Source of the DNA: Chloroflexota bacterium
Lineage (GTDB): Bacteria; Chloroflexota; Anaerolineae; Anaerolineales; Villigracilaceae
Assembly (NCBI GenBank): GCA_029782225.1
Contig: JAKOVF010000318.1
Location: 1 to 64,000 of the forward strand
Direction of reading: 5' to 3'
DNA: 64,000 nt
Below are positions 23,291 to 31,698 of this stretch, one piece after another. The position numbers and the translations under genes are program-made. Positions within the stretch are counted from its first letter, which is position 1; the number at the start of each line of letters is the position of its first letter. The notes under the pieces were generated by a model. That model ran no database searches and was not told where the DNA came from. It saw nothing but the letters and a program-made list of their open reading frames with translations.

Positions 23291-24087
23291 CAGGAAGGTG
23301 TCTCTTCATCAAGGAATGCTTTAAGCTTCTGGCTGAACTCGGTGGGTTCCTCCAGCATTGGGAAATGACCACAGGTCGGGAAGCGCTCAATCCGTGCGCC
23401 TCGGACGCCCTTCTGCAGGGGTCGCCACTGATCCGGATTAACCACCTTGTCCTTTGCGCCGTACATGCCAAGAGATGGAACCTGCACCTGGTCAAGCATG
23501 GGCGTGAGATCTGTGCGGCGAAGCGAAGCAATGGAGCGCAGGAACGATTCAACAGTCGTACGCGAGAGATCACGGTCCATCATCTCCGGAAAACGGGCGT
23601 CGCGACAAATCTGCCGGGAGTAATAGTATTTCATCCAGGCCCGGAAGGGCCCCATCATGTTGAAAAGCAGAAAAGCGATGCCACGATAGCCAGCGAGTTT
23701 GAGTAATGGGGCAAGAGAGCTGCCTACGATCGGTGAACCCACTACAACAACCTTGTTGACGCGCTCGGGATAACGGATGGCAACCGACAGGCTCACCGTC
23801 CCGCCCATGCTATGTCCAACCAGGGGTGCATGGACGATGCCGAGCTGCTCCATGAATTGATTGACCAGGCCGACAAAATCAGAAACAGCATACGTATCTC
23901 TCTTCTTCCCCGATTCACCAAACCCCCAGAAATCCAAAGCATACGTGCGATAGAACGCGCCAAGATACGCCATGGTCTCCTGCCACAATCCCCAGGAGCC
24001 TAACCAACCATGTAATAGTATGACAGGCCGCCCGCGCCCGTAGACTTCGTAATGAACGATTCCCTGATCAGTCGTGATTGAAGACAC
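23290..24087 (-). CDS. Alpha/beta hydrolase, intact catalytic triad
   Basis: The protein has 265 residues. The fold is clear: VILLHGWLGSWGLW (oxyanion hole), nucleophile elbow LVGHSMGG, acid-strand segment GMYGAKDKV, and TCGHFPMLEEP with the catalytic His. A cap region of about 60 residues lies between the nucleophile and the acid. It is close in length and layout to the protein at 10586-11374 (both begin with a similar IxxGxxHYExxGRGRPxxxLHxW pattern), so the two are paralogues, one active and one altered. The substrate is unknown; esters, lactones or acyl compounds are typical. It is coupled to the V4R gene behind it and lies 20 bases after the GTPase gene. Confidence 0.87.
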   Translation of the reverse strand: MSSITTDQGIVHYEVYGRGRPVILLHGWLGSWGLWQETMAYLGAFYRTYALDFWGFGESGKKRDTYAVSDFVGLVNQFMEQLGIVHAPLVGHSMGGTVSLSVAIRYPERVNKVVVVGSPIVGSSLAPLLKLAGYRGIAFLLFNMMGPFRAWMKYYYSRQICRDARFPEMMDRDLSRTTVESFLRSIASLRRTDLTPMLDQVQVPSLGMYGAKDKVVNPDQWRPLQKGVRGARIERFPTCGHFPMLEEPTEFSQKLKAFLDEETPS

Positions 24088-24107
24088 AGTGTCCGCTCAA
24101 CTTGCCT

Positions 24108-24647
24108 CTATTTCGCGGATTCCATTTCCTCAAGGATGCTGTAAAGCAGCTCAAGCAAAACGGTTTTCACGGCGTTCCTATCGGTGGCGACACACGGCAG
24201 GAGCTTGGTCTTGCCATCCAGGCGCAGCGCGTGACGCACATCTTCCAACTCCCAGGCATCTTCCATGTCCTGTTTGTTCGCAGCGACAACATACGGCGTA
24301 GGCGCATAAGCTCGGAAGGTTTCGAGGATCGAGCGCGCCTCGCGGAAGGTCTCAGGCCTTGTTGTATCCACCATCACAATGAAGCCCAGCATGCCCTCCG
24401 AAAGGATTTCCCACATGAAATCGAAGCGCTTTTGGCCCGGCGTCCCGAAGAGGTATAGTACCAGATCTTCGTCCACAGTGATGCGGCCAAAATCCATGGC
24501 GACGGTTGTAGCGGATTTGACGGATCGTTCCTCGTCAGATGTGATCTTGCGTTCGGTGGAAACAACGTCAATTTCGCTGACAGACTGAATGAACTGCGTC
24601 TTGCCAGCACTGAATGGACCTGTGACCACCATTTTGACCGTTTGCAT
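24108..24647 (-). CDS. Small Ras-like GTPase, conservon (CvnD)/MglA class
   Basis: This 179-residue GTPase has G1 GPFSAGKT (10-17), a switch region rich in Ser/Thr (SDEERSVKSATTVAMDFG), G3 LFGTPGQKRFDFMW and G4 AANKQD. The FGTPGQ form of G3 and the FMW continuation are those of actinobacterial conservon GTPases and related MglA/Arf-like bacterial GTPases, which act as polarity or signalling switches. No Roadblock-domain partner is visible, but the gene lies 27 bases after a PATAN-domain gene, a pairing that suggests the PATAN protein is its regulator or effector. No lipidation motif is seen. Start ATG 24647 follows GGAAGGAAAG. Confidence 0.9.
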   Translation of the reverse strand: MQTVKMVVTGPFSAGKTQFIQSVSEIDVVSTERKITSDEERSVKSATTVAMDFGRITVDEDLVLYLFGTPGQKRFDFMWEILSEGMLGFIVMVDTTRPETFREARSILETFRAYAPTPYVVAANKQDMEDAWELEDVRHALRLDGKTKLLPCVATDRNAVKTVLLELLYSILEEMESAK

Positions 24648-24674
24648 AAGTGCTTTCCTTCCAGACCTGAGACT

Positions 24675-25481
24675 CTATAATGAACGAATGCGGCCGATTA
24701 GTTTGTTGATCAGTGATTTCTGCTTTTCTTTATCAGGCGTTGGGAACGTCTTCTGGCTGACCGGGAGCGGTGCGCCGGCCGGACGAACGACCTCTACCAG
24801 ACCTGCCTGTAATAAGCCATACACAATCCGGCGGATATCCAGATCACTTAGTTTGTTCGTGTTCGCAATCTGGCGCATGGTATTCCTCGGATCAACGAAC
24901 TTGACCACGCGCCATTCTTCAACACTCAGGTTGACATTCGTCAGCGGACGCTCTGTGAACTTGAGCGCCATATCCAGGCTGGGGATCTCATCCTGCAACT
25001 GCTCCCATTCCCGCAATTGACGGGAGCCTTCAATAATAATGTTCTCAAGGTCAAGCCGTACGTTAATGCGGTCATCCGGAGGCAAAGCATCATTCTCAAA
25101 CCGGAACAGGCCTTCCACCCACGTAAATAAGCGACGGACAACGTCTGTAAAATATCCCTGGAGATTGAGCAGGATATCTTCCTGGGTTACATAGCCGGCA
25201 TTGATAAGAAGCAATCCCAATTCTTTATCGGTCATTTGGCCCCCGCGGTCCGCAATGGCCCGATATTGATTCGCGTTAAGTTTATTGGCTCTATGCAAGA
25301 TTGCGGCCAGGCCGCCATCCTCCTTGCCGATGTGAGCATAAGCAAGCTTGCCGTCACGAAAAGAGACATACGCCTGATCGACCGGTCCATCGACTATTAA
25401 TGTACCAGTCTTCCCCGCCAGATTGATCAGATTTAGCAATTGGGTAATCGTAAAATCGCGCAGATTTCCACGCAGAGCCAT
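24675..25481 (-). CDS. DUF4388 (PATAN) domain protein
   Basis: The protein has 268 residues. The N-terminal domain (MALRGNLRDFTITQLLNLINLAGKTG, VDQAYVSFRDGKLAYAHIG) is DUF4388/PATAN, an output or adaptor module seen with receivers and small GTPases. The second half has a segment of PilZ- or winged-helix-like length (LSVEEWRVVKFVDPRNTMRQIA, LSDLDIRRIVYGLLQAGLVEVV), as in other members that end with a winged helix. It is the first gene of the 15-kb string, and a near-consensus promoter lies just upstream. It probably works with the GTPase that follows. Confidence 0.82.
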   Translation of the reverse strand: MALRGNLRDFTITQLLNLINLAGKTGTLIVDGPVDQAYVSFRDGKLAYAHIGKEDGGLAAILHRANKLNANQYRAIADRGGQMTDKELGLLLINAGYVTQEDILLNLQGYFTDVVRRLFTWVEGLFRFENDALPPDDRINVRLDLENIIIEGSRQLREWEQLQDEIPSLDMALKFTERPLTNVNLSVEEWRVVKFVDPRNTMRQIANTNKLSDLDIRRIVYGLLQAGLVEVVRPAGAPLPVSQKTFPTPDKEKQKSLINKLIGRIRSL

Positions 25482-25522
25482 GAGCGCCTCAATAAAAATC
25501 CCACGAGGGGAAGGGTGGGAAA

Positions 25523-25551
25523 ATTATACTTGCAAGGGAGTTGTGAGTCAA
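25523..25551 (-). promoter_or_regulatory. Strong promoter of the PATAN-GTPase-kinase string
   Basis: On the minus strand TTGACT (25546-25551), 17 bases, TATAAT (25523-25528). The leader is about 35 bases to ATG 25481. No other strong terminator was seen between here and 10586, supporting one long transcription unit. Confidence 0.8.
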
Positions 25552-25588
25552 TTAATCAAATTAACACTCTTGTGAGGAATAAAAAAAA

Positions 25589-25631
25589 ACGTCCCGAAGA
25601 CTTGATGGGTGCATCAAAACCTTCGGGACGT
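25589..25631 (-). terminator. Terminator of the upstream kinase/regulator pair (ACGTCCCGAAG family)
   Basis: ACGTCCCGAAG and CTTCGGGACGT pair perfectly over a 21-base loop. The minus-strand transcript then runs into nine T. It separates the NarL-type regulator gene from the PATAN string. Related stems occur at 41512-41584 and 62258-62286. Confidence 0.85.
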
Positions 25632-25642
25632 CCTCTTTGGAA

Positions 25643-26332
25643 TTATTCCAGCGATATCAACCCGGTGCGGATCGCAAATTTCACCAGCTCAGTTCGTGAG
25701 TGCATGTTGAGTTTGTTCATAATACGTTCCCGGTGACGAGCGATGGTCTTGGGGCTGAGTTCCAGTTTTTTGCCGATTTCATCGTTGTTCGAACCCTGTC
25801 CAACCAACTCCAGTACCTGTCTCTCACGGGCCGTGAGGATATCTAACCCGACTACATCCTCAGCCTTTTCGTTGTGGATGTGAAGAGGCTCACCATTTTT
25901 ACGCGCCAGCCGCTGATAATCGTCGAGCAGCCAGCGGGCAAGTGCCGGTTGGAGATAAACATTTCCATTCGCCACAGCCCGGATCGCGGCCACGAGTTCA
26001 TCCGCGGCGGCCTGCTTTGTCAGATAACCTGAAGCACCTGCAGCCAGCATCTCCATGAAGTATTGTTTATCTTCATGAACGGTCAGGGCCAGCACCAGCG
26101 ATTCCGGCGCGAGCGATTTTAGCTGACGGGTTGCCTCCAACCCATCCATGTTCGGCATCGTAATATCCATCAAGATGATATTAGGCTGCGTCTCTTTCGC
26201 AAGGCGAACAGCCTCTTCCCCATCGCGCGCCTCCGCCACCACTTCCATGCCCGGCTGGGTTTGCAAATATGAGCGCAACCCTGTGCGCACGATGTCATGG
26301 TCGTCCACCAACATAATCCTGATCGTATCCAT
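25643..26332 (-). CDS. NarL/FixJ-type response regulator
   Basis: The protein has 229 residues. The receiver has MLVDDHDIVRTGL and Asp56 in IILMDITMP. A LuxR-type HTH carries LTARERQVLELVGQGSNNDEI and SPKTIARHRERIMNKL. The start at 26332 is the ATG after AAGGAGAATGCG; a longer reading would lie inside the kinase gene and lacks receiver homology. It begins 10 bases after its cognate kinase stop. Its nearest relative in the window is the regulator at 38360-39010, which suggests both pairs arose by duplication and regulate the cytochrome genes between them (inference). Confidence 0.93.
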   Translation of the reverse strand: MDTIRIMLVDDHDIVRTGLRSYLQTQPGMEVVAEARDGEEAVRLAKETQPNIILMDITMPNMDGLEATRQLKSLAPESLVLALTVHEDKQYFMEMLAAGASGYLTKQAAADELVAAIRAVANGNVYLQPALARWLLDDYQRLARKNGEPLHIHNEKAEDVVGLDILTARERQVLELVGQGSNNDEIGKKLELSPKTIARHRERIMNKLNMHSRTELVKFAIRTGLISLE

Positions 26333-26342
26333 CGCATTCTCC

Positions 26343-27806
26343 TTATGCGTCGGCCAGATTAACACTGACCTGAATGATTGTCCCTTCACCCGGCGCGGAG
26401 ACAAGGTGAAATTCCCCGCCCATGGATTCGACGCGCTCGCGCATCCCCGCCAGTCCCCAGCCGCGCGGTGCAGAAAACCGTTCCAGCGCGTCAAAGCCCT
26501 GACCTTTATCTGCCACCATTAAACAAACATTATTCGCCCCAAACGTTAATTCGACTTCCGCTTCGCACGTCCTGGCGTGACGCGCTACATTGGTCAGCGC
26601 TTCCTGTACAACGCGGAAGAGGACGGTTTCAAGCACAGGATCCAGCCTCCTTACATCGCCCTGTACTTTCAAGGCCGCGTCGATGTTCATCGAAAGATGA
26701 TTCTGACCGATCAAATATCTCAAAGCCGGGACCAGACCCAGATCGTCAAGCTGGGCAGGCCTCAGGTCCCGAACGAGGCGATAGAGTCCCTGTGAGATCT
26801 GACGGGATAATGTCTGCAAGTGCTCCACCTTCTCGATGGCAACCTTTTGCCTCTTTAACATCGAACGCAGCGTTGCCAGTTCCAGCATCACTGCGGAAAG
26901 TTCCTGGGCCGTCTCGTCATGAAGTTCACGCGCAATGCGAGCCCGCTCCTCCTCCTGTGCACGTACAGTGTGCTGCAATAATTCCCTACGAAGCAACTCC
27001 TGCTTTTGCAGTGCATCCAGACGGGCTTGCTGTACCGCAAGCAACTGTCGTTTTCGTTCATCATCCATGGTGAAGGTCGCGCGGAGCAGACTGAGCGTTA
27101 TCAATATTGCCGCTAAAGTGCGCACCACCTGGATCGGGATGCCAAAGGTAGCCAGGAAGGATACCTCGTTGATAAGGTATGCGGGAAATATCGCCATGGG
27201 GCGGACGATGAATTGGGTCAGTGCATAGAGGCCGAATCCAAGCGATGTGAGTGCCAGTTTCGGAGCCAGTGCACTCCTCTGGTCATTTCGAGACCGGCGC
27301 GCCCAGCCATACAGCGAAATCGCCGCCATCACAGACGATGGTACGGCCAGCAGGTAACGCGTCAGGGCATCCATTAGATTCAGCCACGGAACAGCAACTC
27401 CTTGATAGGTAAAAAACACGCTTACAAGAATTGCACCTGCATAAAAAGTAAAACTTGCCAGGTAAATAATCCGCCTGCTGTCATAGCGCGGCGAGGTCAG
27501 CCGGTACAAATGGTAGGCAAACAGCCACAACGATGAAAAAGAGGCGACCAACAAGATGAGGCGCGCCCACGGCGCCCACCCAGGGAGAGGTGTGCTGAGG
27601 AGTGCAGCCTGAAGGAGATAGGCCTCCAGCCACTCATGCGTGCCGTGTAGCATTCCAAATGCAGAAAGCGGGCGCAATACCCGCGTTTCAGCCAGGGCGG
27701 GCGAACGGCCAGACTCCAGGGCCATGGCAATGCCCATGCCAAAAAAGGCCAGCCCATAAATAAAGAAGATGACAAAAATAAACTGACTGTTCATTGGGAG
27801 AAACAC
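26343..27806 (-). CDS. NarX-type sensor kinase with unusual multi-helix input domain
   Basis: The protein has 487 residues. The N-terminal 240 residues have seven to eight hydrophobic helices. They share motifs with the kinase at 39007: YGLAFFGMG, ESGRSP, LRPLSAFGMLHGTHEWLE, RYLLAVPSS, and a final FGIPIQVVR. A coiled linker, HisKA_3 (ARIARELHDETAQELS) and HATPase_c (EALTNVARHA; GWGLAGM) follow. The conserved His/Glu in HxxHEWxE inside the membrane region could ligate a cofactor. GTG 27806 follows AGAAGGA at 5 bases; ATG 27794 is the alternative. The gene is divergent from the decahaem cytochrome gene across a 308-base regulatory gap. Confidence 0.9.
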   Translation of the reverse strand: MFLPMNSQFIFVIFFIYGLAFFGMGIAMALESGRSPALAETRVLRPLSAFGMLHGTHEWLEAYLLQAALLSTPLPGWAPWARLILLVASFSSLWLFAYHLYRLTSPRYDSRRIIYLASFTFYAGAILVSVFFTYQGVAVPWLNLMDALTRYLLAVPSSVMAAISLYGWARRSRNDQRSALAPKLALTSLGFGLYALTQFIVRPMAIFPAYLINEVSFLATFGIPIQVVRTLAAILITLSLLRATFTMDDERKRQLLAVQQARLDALQKQELLRRELLQHTVRAQEEERARIARELHDETAQELSAVMLELATLRSMLKRQKVAIEKVEHLQTLSRQISQGLYRLVRDLRPAQLDDLGLVPALRYLIGQNHLSMNIDAALKVQGDVRRLDPVLETVLFRVVQEALTNVARHARTCEAEVELTFGANNVCLMVADKGQGFDALERFSAPRGWGLAGMRERVESMGGEFHLVSAPGEGTIIQVSVNLADA

Positions 27807-28114
27807 CGCAATCCTTCTTCATTCTACAGCAATGTTTACGGCTAGTTGTATAGAAGAGGTCACCTTTAGAATGTGACGTTTGTCGCAAACGGTTGCATAT
27901 TGTGACCCAAATTCACTCAGAATTGGTCTGAATTTTTGTGACATATGTCACATGGCTTTCAGTCTAACCTAACTTGCCTTTAATCTTCTGCTCATATAAA
28001 ATTTGGGTATATTTACCCAAAGTGGGCTAACTCTCTTTTTCGCCAAAGGAGGCCCAGAAACCACGAAGATGAACAATAGACTCTTTGAAACCCACAAAAG
28101 GAGAATGATTTAAT
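27807..28114. promoter_or_regulatory. Divergent regulatory region before the decahaem cytochrome gene
   Basis: This 308-base AT-richer gap holds several inverted repeats: GTCACC...GTGACG near 27860-27885, TGTGACCCAAATTCAC (27901-27916), TGTGACATATGTCACA (27937-27952), and TTTGGGTATATTTACCCAAA (28002-28021). Such spacing suggests binding by CRP/FNR-family and NarL-like regulators. The -10 candidate CATATAAAAT precedes the last palindrome. AAAAGGAG lies 11 bases before ATG 28115. No coding ORF is seen here. Confidence 0.5.
27937..27952. promoter_or_regulatory. Perfect CRP/FNR-family operator TGTGACATATGTCACA
   Basis: The 16-base palindrome matches the TGTGA-N6-TCACA consensus of CRP-like activators exactly. 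A weaker second site, TGTGACCCAAATTCAC, lies 36 bases upstream. No crp/fnr gene is in the window. Confidence 0.65.
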
Positions 28115-30319
28115 ATGCAGCTCAAGAAGATACTCATTCTGACAGGCTTCTTGGTCATTGCCGCTGTTGTCTTGGCCGCATGTGGCAAGGCTACTGCCAC
28201 TGCCACAACGGCTCCGACCGAAGCCCCTACTGCTCCGGCCCCAGAGACTCCGTACCTCGCGGATTGGCAAAGCTCTGCCCATAACAATGTGGCAGATGAG
28301 CCGTTCCGTCACTGGGACGATGCCGCGGCGAACCCAGATGGTGTACCCACCACCTGTGCCAAGTGCCATACAACCAAAGGCTACCAGGATTTTCTCGGTG
28401 TTGACGGCTCTGAAGCCCAAAAAGTAGATGCCCCCGTACCAGCAAAAGATTCTCAGGGCATCCAGTGCGTGGCCTGCCATAACGTAGGCACCATTTCCAA
28501 GACCACTGTGGTCTTCCCCTCCGGTGTCGAAATTAAAGCCGGTGACGATACTCGTTGTATGGAATGCCATCAGGGGCGTGAATCCAAGGTCAGTGTTGAC
28601 AAGCAGATCGCTGATTTCAATGCGACCGATGCTCCTGATACTGTTGTAGCCCCGACCAAGGACGCCCAAGGTAAGGATCAAACCTTTGGCTTCCGTAACG
28701 TGCATTATTTCGCGGCTGCCGCCACGCTTTATGGTGGTATGGTCCATGGTGGCTATGAGTACGATGGTAAGACATACGACTCAAAGAATACCCACGTCGC
28801 AGGTTATGATTCCTGCACGGGCTGCCATAACCCACACACCCTCAAGGTAAAAGTTGAGCAGTGTGCTTTATGCCATGAAGGCGTAGCAACCGTAGATGAT
28901 CTGAAGAACATCCGCCAGGTCAGTTCCGCCCCGGACTATGACGGCGATGGCAATACCACCGAAGGCATGTACTATGAGATCCAGGGCCTGCAGGAAATCT
29001 TGATGGCTCAAATCCAGACATATGCTAAGGATACTGCCGGCGCTGAGATCAAATACGATGAAGCCACCTATCCCTACTTCATGGGTGCAGATGGTAAGGC
29101 TTACGCAAACTGGACCCCGCGCTTGCTCAAGGCCGCCTACAACTACCAGGTCTCCATCAAGGATCCCGGTGCGTTCGCCCACGGCAACAAGTACATCGTC
29201 CAGTTGCTCTTCGATTCAATCCAGGATCTCGGCGGTGACGTCAGCAAACTGGCCCGCACGGATGCCGCTCACTTCGCTGGTGACACCATGCCGTTCCGTG
29301 ATTGGGATGGCGAAGACTATACTGTGCCGTTTGCCTGCGTGAAGTGCCATACAGCTAATGGCTTGCCCACCTTCCTCGCCGATGGCGGGACGACAGTTGT
29401 TACTTCCAGCGGCTCGACTTCCACTACCGGCGTGCAATCCATGCCGTCCAGCAATGGTTTCATGTGCTCCACCTGCCATGACGAAGCCAACTTCCCCAAT
29501 CGCTATTCGGTCGCTTCCGTCGTATTCCCGAGCGGAAAGACTGTCAGCTTCGGGGGCAAGGATGCGGATGGAAAATTCGTAGCCGATGATTCCAACCTGT
29601 GTATTGAATGCCACCAGGGCCGCGAATCCACCACCAGTGTAAACAATGCTCTCAGAGGCAAAGACCCTGATACAGTGGATGCCAAGATCAGCTTCAAGAA
29701 TATCCACTATTTGGCTGCAGGTGCAACCATCTTTGGAGGCGATGTTCAGGGTGCCTACCAGTACGAAGGCAAGGATTACGTCGGACAGAATATGCACGCC
29801 AGCGATACCGGCAAAATGAACAAGTGCAAAGACTGCCATGATGTCCATGCCCTCCAGCCCAAGGTTGAAGCCTGCCAGACCTGTCACGACACCACTGATC
29901 CGAAAGCCATCCGCATGACCGACATTGACTATGATGGTGACGGTGATGTGAAGGAAGGCATTTCCGGCGAAGTTCAGACTTTGGCCGATGCTCTGTTCGC
30001 CCAGATGCAAACATATGCCAAGGATAAGGCCGGTGTTGGACTTGTCTATGATGCAAACGCCTATCCATACTTCTATGCTGATAAGGACGGCGATGGCAAG
30101 CCCGATACGAACGATAAGGGCGCCCTGGTTGCTTACAATGGCAACTGGACTCCCCGTCTGATGAAGGCCGCTTTCAACTATCAGTACAGCCAGAAGGATC
30201 CGGGCGCTTTCGTCCACAATCCGAAATATGTCATTCAGTTCCTGATTGACTCCATCGAAGACCTCGGCGGCGATGTCTCCAAGTACACCCGCCCCGAAGT
30301 ACCCGCTCCTGCTCAGTAA
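28115..30319 (+). CDS. Decahaem c-type cytochrome lipoprotein, internally duplicated
   Basis: The protein has 734 residues. A lipobox (VVLAAC, Cys23) anchors it outside the membrane. Ten CXXCH sites occur in two sets of five: CAKCH, CVACH, CMECH, CTGCH, CALCH, then CVKCH, CSTCH, CIECH, CKDCH, CQTCH. The halves (about 50-395 and 395-734) are homologous along their full length; FPSG, CHQGRES, GGxVxGxYxYxGK and WTPRLxKAAxNYQ recur in each. Three DxDGDG loops (DYDGDGNTT, DYDGDGDVK, DKDGDGKPD) look calcium-binding. This is a surface-exposed electron conduit candidate. It is followed by a strong terminator and by membrane-bound cytochrome genes. Confidence 0.92.
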   Translation: MQLKKILILTGFLVIAAVVLAACGKATATATTAPTEAPTAPAPETPYLADWQSSAHNNVADEPFRHWDDAAANPDGVPTTCAKCHTTKGYQDFLGVDGSEAQKVDAPVPAKDSQGIQCVACHNVGTISKTTVVFPSGVEIKAGDDTRCMECHQGRESKVSVDKQIADFNATDAPDTVVAPTKDAQGKDQTFGFRNVHYFAAAATLYGGMVHGGYEYDGKTYDSKNTHVAGYDSCTGCHNPHTLKVKVEQCALCHEGVATVDDLKNIRQVSSAPDYDGDGNTTEGMYYEIQGLQEILMAQIQTYAKDTAGAEIKYDEATYPYFMGADGKAYANWTPRLLKAAYNYQVSIKDPGAFAHGNKYIVQLLFDSIQDLGGDVSKLARTDAAHFAGDTMPFRDWDGEDYTVPFACVKCHTANGLPTFLADGGTTVVTSSGSTSTTGVQSMPSSNGFMCSTCHDEANFPNRYSVASVVFPSGKTVSFGGKDADGKFVADDSNLCIECHQGRESTTSVNNALRGKDPDTVDAKISFKNIHYLAAGATIFGGDVQGAYQYEGKDYVGQNMHASDTGKMNKCKDCHDVHALQPKVEACQTCHDTTDPKAIRMTDIDYDGDGDVKEGISGEVQTLADALFAQMQTYAKDKAGVGLVYDANAYPYFYADKDGDGKPDTNDKGALVAYNGNWTPRLMKAAFNYQYSQKDPGAFVHNPKYVIQFLIDSIEDLGGDVSKYTRPEVPAPAQ

Positions 30320-30341
30320 GTTAGTTTTTTGAGGGGAATCA

Positions 30342-30370
30342 AGATGGCGGATGCAATGCATCCGCCATCT
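30342..30370 (+). terminator. Strong terminator of the decahaem cytochrome gene
   Basis: AGATGGCGGATG and CATCCGCCATCT pair over CAATG, followed by TTTTATTTT. It lies 23 bases after the stop codon, so the downstream genes need their own promoter. Confidence 0.9.
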
Positions 30371-30472
30371 TTTTATTTTCATACATCATGCAGAATCTAT
30401 GACCTTTGGCACTGTAACACCCGCTTTACGGCTCGTAGAATGGGGTGTATGCCCCAGAGCGTTTTGGGTTGC

Positions 30473-30501
30473 TTGCACCATACTGCTTTGAACACTATAA
30501 T
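30473..30501 (+). promoter_or_regulatory. Promoter of the nonahaem/cytochrome b/NapC operon
   Basis: TTGCAC (30473-30478), 17 bases, TATAAT (30496-30501). The leader is about 24 bases with TTAGGAG before ATG 30532. Confidence 0.75.
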
Positions 30502-30531
30502 TTGCCTACATTTTAGCATTAGGAGAATTGC

Positions 30532-31698
30532 ATGAAACAGGCCTCTCACTTGCTCAAACCGCCTCGGTTTTGGATCTTGAGCTTGGTCGCCGGTATTGGA
30601 CTTTTTCTCTTCGCCCTGGCTACTCTTGTTCCGCCCGCCAAGGCCGCGCCACTCCCCTATCAAACAGATCGAACTTCAAATGACTACTGCCTCGCCTGCC
30701 ACCAGCAGGAAGGCATAAGCAAGAAGATCGGCAATGAATCATTGCCCGTTACGATCAATCCCACAGAGTTTCATCTCTCTGTGCACGCAGAAGAACAGCT
30801 GCTCTGTGTGGACTGTCACACCAATATCGTTGATTATCCACATCCCGATGTCAAAGAAAAGACGATACGCGACTTTTCTCTCGACATGTACACGAGCTGC
30901 AAGAAATGCCATAAGGACCAGTACGAGCTTGTCCAGGATAGTGTCCATCAGAAAGCTTTAGATTCAGGGAATAAGAACGCTGCCATCTGTACGGACTGCC
31001 ATAATCCGCATACACAAAAACGCATGACCGGCCAGACCAGCGGGCAACTTACCCCGGCCGCGCGCTTGTCCATTCCTGAGAAGTGTGCCAAGTGTCACAG
31101 TGCTATCTATGATCAATACAAGAATAGTGTGCATGGTAAGGCGCTGACGGAGGAGGGCAACACCGATGTGCCGACCTGTATCGACTGTCACGGTGTCCAC
31201 AATATTCAAAGCCCTACCACGGCCAGTTTCCGCAACAGCACGCCTGCCTTGTGCGCAAAGTGCCATACAGATCCCACCATCATGGACAAATACGGCATCT
31301 CCACACAGGTACTCAGTACCTATGTGGCCGATTTCCATGGTTCAACTGTAAAGCTTTTTGAAGAACAATTCCCCGACCAGCCTACAAACAAGCCGGTTTG
31401 TACCGATTGTCACGGCATCCACAACATAGTCAAAGTAGACGACCCACAAGCAGGTATTGCTCTCAAACAAAACCTGCTGGTGAAATGTCAGCGCTGTCAC
31501 CCGGATGCAACCGCCAATTTCCCGGGCGCGTGGATGAGCCACTACGTCCCCAGCCCTACTCGAAATCCGCTTGTTTACTACGTCAATCTTTTCTATAAAT
31601 TCTTTATCCCGGCTGTCCTCGGCGGCATGACCCTCTTCGTGATCACGGATATCTATCGTCGCATTGTGAATCGCCGGAAAGGTAACCAGCACTCATGA
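30532..31698 (+). CDS. Nonahaem c-type cytochrome, membrane-anchored
   Basis: The protein has 388 residues. A signal anchor (FWILSLVAGIGLFLFALATL) leads an exported domain with nine CXXCH motifs (CLACH, CVDCH, CKKCH, CTDCH, CAKCH, CIDCH, CAKCH, CTDCH, CQRCH), many followed by further His ligands (SVHxKAL, CHGVHNI). A C-terminal helix (FFIPAVLGGMTLFVITDIY) with a basic tail fixes it in the membrane. It resembles the cytochrome subunits that pair with cytochrome b in quinone oxidoreductases. The stop overlaps the next gene's ATG by 4 bases, so the cytochrome b subunit is its likely partner. Confidence 0.92.
   Translation: MKQASHLLKPPRFWILSLVAGIGLFLFALATLVPPAKAAPLPYQTDRTSNDYCLACHQQEGISKKIGNESLPVTINPTEFHLSVHAEEQLLCVDCHTNIVDYPHPDVKEKTIRDFSLDMYTSCKKCHKDQYELVQDSVHQKALDSGNKNAAICTDCHNPHTQKRMTGQTSGQLTPAARLSIPEKCAKCHSAIYDQYKNSVHGKALTEEGNTDVPTCIDCHGVHNIQSPTTASFRNSTPALCAKCHTDPTIMDKYGISTQVLSTYVADFHGSTVKLFEEQFPDQPTNKPVCTDCHGIHNIVKVDDPQAGIALKQNLLVKCQRCHPDATANFPGAWMSHYVPSPTRNPLVYYVNLFYKFFIPAVLGGMTLFVITDIYRRIVNRRKGNQHS

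Noticed and set aside
29216-30382. Long antisense open frame opposite the decahaem cytochrome gene (388 codons)
   Set aside because: It lies wholly against a well supported gene, has no recognised motif or ribosome site, and low-complexity composition typical of a shadow frame in a biased gene.
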